A stretch of DNA of 64,000 nt from Pseudomonas sp. sp1636 (GTDB lineage: Bacteria; Pseudomonadota; Gammaproteobacteria; Pseudomonadales; Pseudomonadaceae), in NCBI RefSeq assembly GCF_030376615.1, contig NZ_JARRAB010000006.1, positions 124,001-188,000 on the forward strand, in the 5' to 3' direction. Under the pieces are notes generated by a model. That model worked only from the letters and a program-made list of their open reading frames with translations, ran no database searches and was not told the origin of the DNA. A program made the translations under genes and the position numbers. Shown piece by piece: positions 1 to 8,269 of this stretch (position 1 is the first letter of the stretch; every line of letters begins with the position of its first letter).

Positions 1-925
1 TGCCGACGTATTCGACCATCAGGAAGGCCGCGGCGCCCATCACCGGCGGCATGATCTGGCCATTGACCGAGGACGCCACTTCCACCGCCCCGGCCTTCTC
101 CGCGGAGAAGCCGGTGCGCTTCATCATCGGGATGGTGAAGGTGCCGGTGGTCACCACGTTGGCGATCGAGGAGCCGGAAATCAGCCCGGTCATGCCCGAG
201 GCGACTACCGCCGCCTTGGCCGGGCCGCCGCGATAATGCCCGAGCAGGCTGAAGGCCAACTGGATGAAGTAGTGGCCGGCGCCAGCGCGTTCGAGCAGGG
301 CGCCGAACAGCACGAAGAGAAACACGAAACTGGTGGACACGCCGAGGGCGATGCCGAACACCCCCTCGGTGGTGATCCACTGGTGATTGGCCAGGGCGCT
401 GAAACTCACCCCGCGGTGCGACAACAGGCCCGGCATATAGGGCCCGGCCAGGCTGTAGACGAGGAAGATCAGGGCGATGATCGCCAACGGCGGGCCGAGC
501 GCTCGCCGCGTCGCCTCGAGCAGCAGCGGAATGCCGATGCAGGCGGTGACCAGGTCGGCCGTGGTCAGGCTGCCGGGGCGCTGCGCCAGATCCTGGTAGA
601 AGATGAACAGATAAGCGGCACTGGCCGCCGCCACCAGACCGAGGGCGACATCCAGCAGCGGCACCCGCTCGCGCGGCGAACGCTTGAACGCCGGGAAGGC
701 GAGAAAGGCCAGGAGCAGGGCGAAGGCCAGATGGATGGCGCGGGTCTCGGTGTCGTTGAACACGCCGACGCCGAAGACGAACGGCAGCGGCGAGGCGATC
801 CACAGCTGGAACAGCGACCAGAGCAGCGCCAGGCCGGCGATCACCTGGGCCATGGCGCCCGCCGGGGTACGTGCGCCGACGTCCTGGGCGATCAGTTCTT
901 CGGTGGACAGTTGCTTGTCATGCAT
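1..925 (-). CDS. TRAP transporter fused permease (4TM/12TM), partial
   Basis: Membrane permease of a TAXI-type tripartite ATP-independent periplasmic (TRAP) transporter, which imports organic acids or related solutes using an ion gradient. The reading frame starts at the ATG at 925 (MHDKQLSTEEL) and stays open to the window edge, so only about the first 308 residues are visible. A cytoplasmic N-terminus is followed by many hydrophobic helices. The stretch SGMTGLISGSSIANVVTTG and the following NGQIMPPVMGAAAF are typical of the large DctM-like part fused to the small subunit. It lies downstream of the solute-binding gene on the same strand, 117 bp away, the usual gene pair for this family. The substrate cannot be read from the sequence. 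Confidence 0.9.
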   Translation of the reverse strand, partial: MHDKQLSTEELIAQDVGARTPAGAMAQVIAGLALLWSLFQLWIASPLPFVFGVGVFNDTETRAIHLAFALLLAFLAFPAFKRSPRERVPLLDVALGLVAAASAAYLFIFYQDLAQRPGSLTTADLVTACIGIPLLLEATRRALGPPLAIIALIFLVYSLAGPYMPGLLSHRGVSFSALANHQWITTEGVFGIALGVSTSFVFLFVLFGALLERAGAGHYFIQLAFSLLGHYRGGPAKAAVVASGMTGLISGSSIANVVTTGTFTIPMMKRTGFSAEKAGAVEVASSVNGQIMPPVMGAAAFLMVEYVG

Positions 926-959
926 GGGGTCGAACCTGCATTCGGGAATACGGAAAACG

Positions 960-996
960 GCAAAGCCCGCAGCCTTGCGGCACGCGGGCTTGTTTC
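960..996 (-). terminator. Hairpin between TAXI binding protein and permease genes
   Basis: GCCCGC and GCGGGC pair across a 13-base loop, with a short T-rich tail on the minus strand. In SBP-permease operons such hairpins often reduce read-through, so that the binding protein is made in excess. That role is inferred here. Confidence 0.4.
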
Positions 997-1042
997 AGCG
1001 CAGTGCGAGTAGCCCGGATAAGCCCGGGCGAGGAATGGGGGC

Positions 1043-2014
1043 TTACATCCAGCCGCGTTCCTTGTAATAACGCACCGCGCCGTCATGCAGCGGCGCGGTC
1101 AGGCCGGCCTTGATCATGTCGGCTTCCTTGAGATCGGCGAACGCCGGGTGCAGACGCTTGAAGCGCTCGAGGTTGTCGAACACCGACTTGACCAGCTGAT
1201 AGACCACTTCCGGGTCGGCATTGCTGGTCGTGGAGAGTACGGCCTTGCCGCCAATCGACGGGGTAGGCGCATCGTTGCCCTTGTACACGCCACCCGGGAT
1301 TTCGGCCTTGGTGTAGTAGCTCTTCTCGGCCAGCAGCTTGTCGATCTCCGCGCCGGTTACCGGCACCAGCAGCGCATCGACGGTGGTGGTGGCTTCCTGG
1401 ATCGCGCCATTGGGGTGGCCGACGAAGTAGGTCATGGCGTCGATGTTGTTGTCGCCGAGGGCGCTGGCCTGCTCGGCCGGCTTGAGCTCGGCGGACAGGG
1501 CGAACAGCGATTTGTCCCAGCCCTTGACCCGCATGATTTCATCGAGGGTGTCGCGCTGCCCGGAGCCCGGGTTGCCGACGTTGACGCGCTTACCCTTGAG
1601 GTCGTCGAAGCTGGCGATATTGGCGTCGCGGCGGGCAAGAATGGTGAAGACTTCGCTCTGCAAGGAGAACAGTGCACGGATATCGCCCATCGCGCCTTCC
1701 GCCTCGAACGGCGCCAGGCCCTTGAGCGCCTTGAACTGGTGATCCGACTGCATGATGCCGATGTTGAACTCGCCGCTGCGCAGGCCATTGACGTTGGCCA
1801 CGCCGCCGCCACTGGCCGGGGCGTTACACTTGATGCCGTGCGCGCTGGCACCCCGGTTGACGAAGCGGCAGATCGACTGCCCCGCCACGTAGTAAACCCC
1901 GGTCTGACCACCGGTACCGATGGTGACGAATTGTTCTTCGGCCTGTACCGCGCCACTCAGGGTGATACCCGCGAGTGCCGCCGACAGAGCCCATGCCAAG
2001 GATTTGCCTTTCAT
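1043..2014 (-). CDS. TAXI family TRAP transporter solute-binding protein
   Basis: Periplasmic substrate-binding subunit of the TRAP transporter encoded just downstream. It has 323 residues, normal for the family. A Sec signal peptide covers about residues 1-25 (cut after GAVQA). The mature protein begins with the family-typical TIGTGGQTGVYYVAGQSICR, and GSGQRDT and NPGSG-type ligand-loop sequences follow. The ATG at 2014 has a GGAG ribosome site a few bases upstream. It is probably the first gene of a two-gene operon, with a hairpin between the genes. TAXI proteins bind glutamate, other dicarboxylates or unknown ligands; the ligand here is unknown. Confidence 0.93.
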   Translation of the reverse strand: MKGKSLAWALSAALAGITLSGAVQAEEQFVTIGTGGQTGVYYVAGQSICRFVNRGASAHGIKCNAPASGGGVANVNGLRSGEFNIGIMQSDHQFKALKGLAPFEAEGAMGDIRALFSLQSEVFTILARRDANIASFDDLKGKRVNVGNPGSGQRDTLDEIMRVKGWDKSLFALSAELKPAEQASALGDNNIDAMTYFVGHPNGAIQEATTTVDALLVPVTGAEIDKLLAEKSYYTKAEIPGGVYKGNDAPTPSIGGKAVLSTTSNADPEVVYQLVKSVFDNLERFKRLHPAFADLKEADMIKAGLTAPLHDGAVRYYKERGWM

Positions 2015-2457
2015 GGGAGTGCTCCATTTCTGCTTGTGGTTAAGCCGCGCTAACCTTGTGGGTTGCGGCCGAAAGCCGGAAAGTCTAACCGATCGGACAA
2101 CATTTGCACGCGCAATGCGCGGTTTTCGGGTAACCGAACGTGCGACCTAGTGCCACGCAACAGGCGGCAGGCGCCCAGCGCAAGTGTCAGCCGCAACCGC
2201 TGTGCTCGGGGCGTGACCGTGCGCAAGCCTCGCCTGCGCCTCCTGCTCCCGTTTTGCCTGGTTCTCAACCTGCTGCCGAACGGCGGCGTCCAGGCCGAAG
2301 ACCGCCTCCAGGTTGAGGGCGATGCGCTGGAGAACGGCCTGCAACTGCATCAGACCTGCCTGCCGGAGGGCTTGTCGGATAATTCCGAATCGGGTAAACC
2401 CTACGCAAGCAGTGGTTTGCCGGACAGGGCGTATGGGTCGGTAAGACAGAGCGCCAT
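2015..2457. other. Intergenic stretch, no firmly supported gene
   Basis: No recognisable gene. One frame on the plus strand, from a GTG at 2213, encodes a basic start and a hydrophobic run ending GGVQA, which looks like a signal peptide. It continues in frame without a stop into the protoglobin-like remnant at 2458. Its third codon positions are GC-rich only to about 2376, and a minus-strand frame over 2147-2473 has equally GC-rich third positions, so neither is called as a gene. This is probably decayed DNA. Confidence 0.4.
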
Positions 2458-2653
2458 GGATAGCGAACACCAATTACCGCAGGATCTGCTCCAGGATGCC
2501 GGCCTCGACCACGAGGAAATCAGCCAGCGCCTGCGCTTTCTCGACTGGAGCACCGCCGATGTCGAACAGCTCAATCGGCACAGCGCAGGCATGCCCCCGC
2601 TCCACGCCAGCTTCCGCGACCAACGCTACCGACGCCGCGGCGAATGCCCTTAA
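2458..2653 (+). pseudogene. N-terminal remnant of a globin-coupled sensor (protoglobin)
   Basis: About 64 codons from the ATG at 2458 encode a peptide whose core [19 protein letters not shown] resembles the first helices of protoglobin domains in bacterial globin-coupled oxygen sensors. The similarity stops after the following AspValGlu-Gln-Leu, and the frame ends at 2653 in a basic, unrelated tail. The heme-binding helices and any output domain are missing. The next gene, a PAS chemoreceptor, starts 26 bp further on, so a deletion may have fused a lost sensor gene to this spot. The assignment rests on a short match made by eye. Confidence 0.4.
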
Positions 2654-2679
2654 CAACTACGCGAGAGAGAACCGCCCCC

Positions 2680-4269
2680 ATGAAGCTCAACTTGCCCGTC
2701 AGCGGCCGCGCCATCGCGGTCGACGCCCAGGCCAATATCCTCTCCACCACCGACCTCAAGGGCGCGCTGACCTACGTCAATCCGGACTTCATCGCCATCA
2801 GCGGCTTCACTGAAGCCGAACTGCTCGGCCACAACCACAACATCGTGCGCCATCCGGACATGCCACCGGCCGCCTTCGCCGAGCTCTGGGCCACGCTCAA
2901 GGCCGGCCGCTCATGGATGGGCCTGGTGAAGAATCGCTGCAAGAACGGCGACCACTACTGGGTCAGTGCCTATGTCACCCCGGTGCTGCGCAATGGCCAG
3001 GTGGTGGAATACCAATCGGTGCGTACCCAGCCGGCTAACCAAGAGGTCACGCGCGCCGAGCGGCTCTACGGCGAACTGCGTGCCGGACACCGCCCGCGGT
3101 CGCTACGGCCGCCGCGGCTGAGCCTGGCGCAACGCCTCAGCCTGCTGTGTGCCGTGCCCGGCCTGGGTGTCGCGACGTTGCTCGGGGCCAGCGGTGCGCT
3201 GCCGCTGCTGCCCGCCCTTGGCGGCGCCCTATTGCTCGCCGCGCTGCTGGCCAGCGTGTTGCACCTTGGTCTGCGCCCGCTGACGGCACTCACCCGGCAG
3301 GCCCAGACGATTGCCGACAACCCGCTGAGCCAGCTGGTGTATAGCGGCCGCAACGACTGTTTCGGCCAAATTGCCTTCGCCCTGCACAGCCTGCAAGCCG
3401 AGGCGGGGGCCGTCGTCGGGCGGATTGCCGACTCGGCCCGACAGCTGAGTGTCGAAGCCGGACAGTTGGTTGCCGCCGTCGACAGCAGCAGTCAGGCCAC
3501 CCTGCAACAACAGGGCGAAACCGATCAGGTCGCCAGCGCCATCAGCCAGATGGCCAGCAGCGTGCAGGAGGTGGCGCGGCATGCCCAGCTCAGCGCCAGC
3601 GCTGCCAGCGCCGCCGATATGGAAACCGGCAGCGGGCTGCAGCTGGTCGAACAGACCCGCCAGTCGATTGCCGATCTGGCCAGCGAAGTGCAGCAGAGCG
3701 GCCAGGTGATCCGCCAGCTGGAGCTGCACAGCCAGCAGATCAACCGCGCCCTGGAGGTCATCCAGAGCATTGCCGAACAGACCAACCTGCTCGCCCTCAA
3801 CGCCGCGATCGAAGCCGCGCGCGCTGGCGAGGCCGGGCGCGGCTTCGCCGTGGTCGCCGACGAAGTGCGCGGCCTGGCCTCGCGCACACAACAGTCCACG
3901 GCGGAAATCCACAGCATCATCAATAACCTGCAGCACGGCACCGGCAACGCCGTGACGGCCATGAGCCGCAGTCAGCAGCAGGCCGAAGCCAGCGTTGCCC
4001 AGGCGCTGCAAGCCGCCCATGCGCTCGAGGGGATCAACCAGCGGGTCAGCCAGATCAGCGACATGAACCTGCAAATCGCTGCCGCCGTGGAGCAGCAGAG
4101 CGCGGTCGGCGACGACATCCAGCGCAACCTCAGCGGCATCCGCCAGGCCAGCGAGAGCAATGTCGTGGCCGGCAGCCAGAGCCGCAGCAGCGCCAGTCAG
4201 GTCGCCGCCCTGGCCGAACGCTTGCAGTCGCTGGTCGAGCATTTCTGGGGGCAGAAGCGTAAGCACTGA
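2680..4269 (+). CDS. Methyl-accepting chemotaxis protein with N-terminal PAS domain (Aer-like)
   Basis: Chemoreceptor of 529 residues that signals to CheA/CheW. The PAS domain (about residues 10-125) contains [12 protein letters not shown] and NIVRHPDMP, as in Aer-type redox and oxygen sensors that bind FAD. One hydrophobic hairpin at about 165-205 anchors it in the inner membrane. A HAMP-like segment follows, then the cytoplasmic four-helix signalling domain, whose tip contains the conserved [20 protein letters not shown] and [13 protein letters not shown]. There is no periplasmic ligand domain, so sensing is intracellular. I chose the ATG at 2680 because the PAS domain starts right after it; an in-frame upstream extension from 2644 adds no recognisable sequence. 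An 8-bp stem hairpin at 4270-4287 follows the stop codon. It belongs to the Aer class, but which paralogue is unclear. Confidence 0.92.
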   Translation: MKLNLPVSGRAIAVDAQANILSTTDLKGALTYVNPDFIAISGFTEAELLGHNHNIVRHPDMPPAAFAELWATLKAGRSWMGLVKNRCKNGDHYWVSAYVTPVLRNGQVVEYQSVRTQPANQEVTRAERLYGELRAGHRPRSLRPPRLSLAQRLSLLCAVPGLGVATLLGASGALPLLPALGGALLLAALLASVLHLGLRPLTALTRQAQTIADNPLSQLVYSGRNDCFGQIAFALHSLQAEAGAVVGRIADSARQLSVEAGQLVAAVDSSSQATLQQQGETDQVASAISQMASSVQEVARHAQLSASAASAADMETGSGLQLVEQTRQSIADLASEVQQSGQVIRQLELHSQQINRALEVIQSIAEQTNLLALNAAIEAARAGEAGRGFAVVADEVRGLASRTQQSTAEIHSIINNLQHGTGNAVTAMSRSQQQAEASVAQALQAAHALEGINQRVSQISDMNLQIAAAVEQQSAVGDDIQRNLSGIRQASESNVVAGSQSRSSASQVAALAERLQSLVEHFWGQKRKH

Positions 4270-4287
4270 AGAGCCGCGGGCGGCTCT
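4270..4287 (+). terminator. Short hairpin after chemoreceptor gene
   Basis: AGAGCCGC and GCGGCTCT form a perfect 8-bp stem with a 2-base loop directly after the stop codon. There is no T-run, so it may act as an RNA-stabilising hairpin or weak terminator. Confidence 0.35.
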
Positions 4288-4337
4288 GGATACGGGCCGC
4301 GGGCACAAGGCGTATTCTCGACCATTCGGCCACTGCC

Positions 4338-5438
4338 ATGAGCCTGCCCTTGACCCTATTCGCGCGTGGAAAAATCCAGCTGCTCCGTCTATTCGCCTTG
4401 ATCCAGCGCAATCCGGGGCTGGTGGCGATTTTCGGTTTTGCCTCGGGGCTGGCGAGCTTCCTGCTGGTCGAGCGCCAGGCCGAACTGGCCCAGGGGCTGG
4501 CCACGCTGATGCTGATCAGCTGGCTGTGGCTGACTCTGGAAAATACCCTGCGCGCGCACATCGCCCGCTGGTTCGGCTTCGAGTTGCCACCGCCGCTGCT
4601 GCGCTACGCGACCCAGCTGATCCACCAGGAAAGCCTGTTTTTCGTCTTGCCGTTCTTCTTCATCACCACCACCTGGAACAGCGGCCAGGCGCTGTTCAGC
4701 GGCGTGTTGGCGCTGGCGGCGCTGGTCTCGATCATCGACCCGCTGTACTACAAGTGGCTGGCGCCGCGGCGCTGGCTGTTCCTCGCCTATCACTCCCTGG
4801 CGCTGTTCGCGGTCATGCTCACCGCCTTGCCGATCATCTTCAAGCTGACCACCCCGCAGAGCTATCAGTTGGCCCTGGCCACCGCGGTGATCCTGTCGGT
4901 TCCCAGCCTGATCGGGGTCATCACCGTGCAGCGCTGGTGGCGCGGCGTGCTGCTGGTCGGCTTGACCCTGGCGCTGGGTGCGACCGGCTGGCTGGCCCGG
5001 GCCTGGGTGCCACCAGCCACCCTGTGGCTGACCGAGGTGGCGGTGAGCCAGGAATTCAACGACCGCAACCGCTCGCCAGGCGCTGGACTCAAGCAGCTCG
5101 GCATCGCCGAATTGCGTGCCCAGGGGCTGTTCGCCTACACCGCGATCAATGCGCCACAGGGTTTGAACGAGCGCATCCAGCATGTCTGGCGGCACAACGG
5201 CGAGGAAGTCGAGCGCATCGCCCTGGACATTTCCGGTGGGCGCAAGGAAGGCTACCGCGCCTGGACCCATAAGCAGAACTTCCCGAACGACGCGCTGGGT
5301 AGCTGGCAGATCCAGGTGCTCACCGAGGCCGGGCAGATGATTGGCGTGTTGCGCTTCCAGGTGCTGGAGTCAGCGGGCGCCCCGGCTCCCGAGCCGAACG
5401 GCGCAGGCGAAACACCGCCTCAGCCGAAGAACCAGTAG
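4338..5438 (+). CDS. DUF5924 family membrane protein with DUF2914 domain
   Basis: Protein of 366 residues with unknown function. About seven hydrophobic helices fill residues 15-235. A soluble C-terminal domain (about 250-350) contains NERIQHVWRHNGEEVERIAL and the RAWTHKQNF stretch typical of DUF2914, a small beta-rich domain also found next to membrane or peptidase domains. The tail is rich in proline and alanine. The start at 4338 (MSLPLTLF) precedes the first membrane helix. Its last 19 bp overlap the end of the convergent SpmAB-like gene, so the two genes share their 3' ends. Confidence 0.8.
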   Translation: MSLPLTLFARGKIQLLRLFALIQRNPGLVAIFGFASGLASFLLVERQAELAQGLATLMLISWLWLTLENTLRAHIARWFGFELPPPLLRYATQLIHQESLFFVLPFFFITTTWNSGQALFSGVLALAALVSIIDPLYYKWLAPRRWLFLAYHSLALFAVMLTALPIIFKLTTPQSYQLALATAVILSVPSLIGVITVQRWWRGVLLVGLTLALGATGWLARAWVPPATLWLTEVAVSQEFNDRNRSPGAGLKQLGIAELRAQGLFAYTAINAPQGLNERIQHVWRHNGEEVERIALDISGGRKEGYRAWTHKQNFPNDALGSWQIQVLTEAGQMIGVLRFQVLESAGAPAPEPNGAGETPPQPKNQ

Positions 5439-6652
5439 CACACGCCGATGGCGGCAAGGATCCCGGCCAGGTCGGCGAACAGCGCGCAGGCCACGGCATG
5501 CCGGGCGCGCTGGATGCCGACCGCGCCGAAGTACACCGCCAGCACGTAGAAGGTGGTCTCGGTACTGCCCTGCACCGTGGCCGCCAGCAGGGCCGGAAAA
5601 CTGTCCACGCCGAAGTTCTGCATGGTCTCGATCAGCATGGCCCGCGCCGCGCTGCCGGAGAACGGCTTCATCAGCGCGGTGGGCAGGGCGTCGATGAAAC
5701 GGGTGTCCCAACCCAGCCATTGCACCAGCGCGCGCACGCCATCCAGGCCGAAGTCCAGGGCGCCGGAGGCGCGCAGCACGCCAATCGCGCAGAGCATGGC
5801 GACCAGGTAGGGCAGCAGGCTCTTGGCCACGTCGAAGCCTTCCCTGGCGCCTTCGATGAAGCTCTCGTAGACCGGCACCCGGCGTAGCGCGCCGACCAGC
5901 AGGAACAACAGGATCAGGCCGAACAGGGTGAGGTTGCCGAGCAGCGAGGACAGCGCCGCCAGCGCCGTGGCCGAGAGCCCGGCGAGCAGCGCCATGAAGC
6001 CGCCGAGCAGCAGCGCTCCGGGAATCAGGTAGGCCAGTACCAGCGGATCCCACAGGCGCAGGCGCTGCACCAGGGCCACCGCCAGCAGGCCGGCCAGGGT
6101 CGAGGCGCTGGTGGCCAGGAGGATCGGTAGAAACACCAGGGTCGGGTCGTCGGCGCCCTGCTGCACCCGGTACATGAAGATCGACACCGGCAGCAGGGTC
6201 AGGGAGGAGGTGTTGAGCACCAGGAAGAGGATCTGCGCGTTGCTCGCCACCAGCTGGCTCGGGTTCAGCTCCTGCAGCGCCTTCATGGCTTTCAGGCCGA
6301 TCGGGGTGGCGGCGTTGTCCAGACCCAGGCCGTTGGCGGCGAAGTTGAGGGTGATGAAGCCCAGCGCCGGATGGCCGCGCGGCACCTCGGGCATCAGCCG
6401 CACAAACAACGGCCCCAGGGCGCGGCCCAGGAGGTCGACCAGGCCGGCCTTCTCGGCGATGCGCAGAAAGCCCAGCCACAGGGTCAGGGTGCCGAACAGC
6501 ACCACCATCACCTCGACCGCCAGTTTGGCCATGGCGAACAGGCTCTCGACCATGGCGGCGAATACCGCCGGATCGTCGCCCAACAACCAGCGCGACAACC
6601 CCGCCACTGCCGCCACCACGAAAAACCCCAGCCACAAGCCGTTCAGCATCAT
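5420..6652 (-). CDS. SpmA/SpmB-like fused nucleoside-recognition membrane protein
   Basis: Inner-membrane protein of 410 residues with two Gate/nucleoside-recognition domains. The N-terminal half (about 1-200) corresponds to spore maturation protein A and contains NFAANGLGLDNAATPIGLKA. The C-terminal half (about 215-410) corresponds to SpmB and contains PFSGSAARAMLIETM and TVQGSTETTFYVLAVYFGA. In Firmicutes these are two genes; in many gammaproteobacteria they are fused, and their role is unknown because the organisms do not sporulate. The gene ends inside the convergent DUF5924 gene (19-bp overlap). Confidence 0.87.
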   Translation of the reverse strand: MMLNGLWLGFFVVAAVAGLSRWLLGDDPAVFAAMVESLFAMAKLAVEVMVVLFGTLTLWLGFLRIAEKAGLVDLLGRALGPLFVRLMPEVPRGHPALGFITLNFAANGLGLDNAATPIGLKAMKALQELNPSQLVASNAQILFLVLNTSSLTLLPVSIFMYRVQQGADDPTLVFLPILLATSASTLAGLLAVALVQRLRLWDPLVLAYLIPGALLLGGFMALLAGLSATALAALSSLLGNLTLFGLILLFLLVGALRRVPVYESFIEGAREGFDVAKSLLPYLVAMLCAIGVLRASGALDFGLDGVRALVQWLGWDTRFIDALPTALMKPFSGSAARAMLIETMQNFGVDSFPALLAATVQGSTETTFYVLAVYFGAVGIQRARHAVACALFADLAGILAAIGVCYWFFG

Positions 6653-6767
6653 CCACCCCCGATCGATGCGCGGATGATAACGCGGCTCGAGTCCAGGTTG
6701 TTGGCCGGGGCGCCGTCGCGAAGTGCTTGCAGACGGCCGCCGCCGCCGAGCCTTTGTTCAGCGCCGC

Positions 6768-7544
6768 TTAGGGCTGGCCGTTGAGCACCAGCAACAGCGC
6801 CGCCGTCTCGGCATCCGGTTCGCCGTCGTAGCGCGCCTGGCGGTATTTCATCTGGAAGGCGGCCAGCACATTGCGTGTGGCCTGATCCAGCTCGCCATGC
6901 GCGGGCACTAGATAGCCCTGGCGCTGCAGCTGCTGCTGAAACCAGGCCACCGTAGGCAGGCTCTGGCTGAACAAGGCCTGCTGCTGCGCCACCGCTTGGG
7001 CATCCGGCCAGGGCAGCAGGCCGGCATCGGCCAGGCGCTTCCAGGGGAACAGCGGCCCCGGATCGACTTTGCGCTGCGGCGCCACGTCGCTGTGAGCGAG
7101 GATGCTGCCCGGCGCCAACTGGTGGCGTTGCACGATGTCCTTGAGCAGTTCGACCAGCGCCTCGATCTGCGCCGGGGCATAGGGTTGCCAGTGACGCCCG
7201 TCGGGCCCGTCGGAATAACCACGGTTAACCAGCTCGATGCCGATCGAAGTGCCATTGAGCCAGGTGCGCCCCTGCCACTGGCTATCGCCGGCGTGCCAGG
7301 CACGGCGGTTCTCATCGACCAGACGGAAGATGGTCGCCGGGGCATCGCCGATCAGGTAATGGCTGCTGACGTCTTCCTCGGTGAGCAGGCGTAAGGAGCG
7401 CGGCAGATCGGTCGAGGTGTAGTGCAGGACGATGTACTGCACCCGACTGTTCTGGCCGTTCGCCGCGTAACGGCTGTCAATCCGCGGGCCGCTGGCGCAA
7501 CCGGCGAGCAGGGCAATCGACAGCGCAAGGCCGAGGATTCTCAT
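6768..7544 (-). CDS. ampDh2: N-acetylmuramoyl-L-alanine amidase, AmpDh2/AmiD type lipoprotein
   Basis: Amidase of 258 residues that cleaves the bond between N-acetylmuramic acid and L-alanine in peptidoglycan or anhydro-muropeptides. The N-terminus has a lipoprotein signal with lipobox LLAGC (Cys16), so it is probably anchored to the outer membrane. The amidase_2 domain shows the zinc ligands: His41 in YIVLHYTS, and the His and Asp in ILAHSDVAPQRKVDPG. A peptidoglycan-binding domain follows at about 195-255. Its ATG overlaps the stop of the upstream marC-type gene by 4 bp (ATGA), indicating a translationally coupled pair. Position and length match AmpDh2 of P. aeruginosa, an AmpD homologue involved in beta-lactamase control; that role here is inferred. 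Confidence 0.9.
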   Translation of the reverse strand: MRILGLALSIALLAGCASGPRIDSRYAANGQNSRVQYIVLHYTSTDLPRSLRLLTEEDVSSHYLIGDAPATIFRLVDENRRAWHAGDSQWQGRTWLNGTSIGIELVNRGYSDGPDGRHWQPYAPAQIEALVELLKDIVQRHQLAPGSILAHSDVAPQRKVDPGPLFPWKRLADAGLLPWPDAQAVAQQQALFSQSLPTVAWFQQQLQRQGYLVPAHGELDQATRNVLAAFQMKYRQARYDGEPDAETAALLLVLNGQP

Positions 7545-8134
7545 GGACGGATATGCAACACGCTTTGCAGGTTATCCAGCAGCATGTCGACGCTGAGCAT
7601 GATCAACAGCATACCCATCAGTCGCTCCACTGCGGTCAGCCCGCGAGGGCCGAGGAAACGCTGCAGGAACGAGGCCTGCAACAGGATAAAGGCGGTCGCC
7701 GCCCAGGCCAGCATAACCGCCAGGTAAAGTTCCCAGAGCGGCCCTTCATGGGTATTGCGCAAAGTCATCAACACCGCCAGGGCCGAGGGCCCGGCCACCG
7801 CCGGGGTAGCCAGCGGCACCAGCATCGGCTCGCCATCCGGCACATCGCCGAGCACACCTTGCGGGCCGGGGAAGATCAGACGCATGGCAATCACGAACAG
7901 AATAATACCGCCGGCAATCGCGGTTGCCTCGCGCGACAGGCCGAGGGCACTGAGCACTTTGTCGCCAAAGGTAAGAAACAGCAGGAGAAAGGCCAGCGCA
8001 CAGAGCAACTCGCGCCCCGCCACCCACAGCCGGCGCTTGGGCGCGACGTTCTTCAACGCGGCGATAAAGATGGCGATATTGCCGAACGGGTCGGTAACCA
8101 AGAAGATCAACACCGCAATCCCGAAAATATCCAT
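7541..8134 (-). CDS. MarC family integral membrane protein
   Basis: Inner-membrane protein of 197 residues with six predicted helices. The start FLVTDPFGNIAIFIA and the middle LATPAVAGPSALAVLMTL are conserved in the MarC/UPF0056 family, whose function is unknown; an early link to multiple antibiotic resistance was not confirmed. I chose the ATG at 8134 because a strong GAGGAG ribosome site lies just upstream and the first helix begins at once; a longer frame from 8230 adds a basic, non-conserved leader. It is co-transcribed with ampDh2 through a 4-bp overlap, and diverges from the cryptochrome gene. Confidence 0.9.
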   Translation of the reverse strand: MDIFGIAVLIFLVTDPFGNIAIFIAALKNVAPKRRLWVAGRELLCALAFLLLFLTFGDKVLSALGLSREATAIAGGIILFVIAMRLIFPGPQGVLGDVPDGEPMLVPLATPAVAGPSALAVLMTLRNTHEGPLWELYLAVMLAWAATAFILLQASFLQRFLGPRGLTAVERLMGMLLIMLSVDMLLDNLQSVLHIRP

Positions 8135-8269
8135 GTAGCACTCCTCGACAGATCGCGACAGTCTAATGTTGTAGGAGGCGTGCGTCTGTCGGCAAAACGC
8201 CTTCGAAAGGCGAATCGGCGGCAAGCGCATTTTTCCGGCGTGGCCAGACCGACGCTTGAGGATTGCCCC

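Noticed and set aside
2147..2473. 108-codon minus-strand frame opposite the globin remnant
   Set aside because: Helical composition and GC-rich third positions, but no family match, and the opposite frame is equally coding-like.
7553..8269. Upstream extension of the cryptochrome frame
   Set aside because: It runs antisense through marC and has no photolyase similarity; the family start is at 8270.
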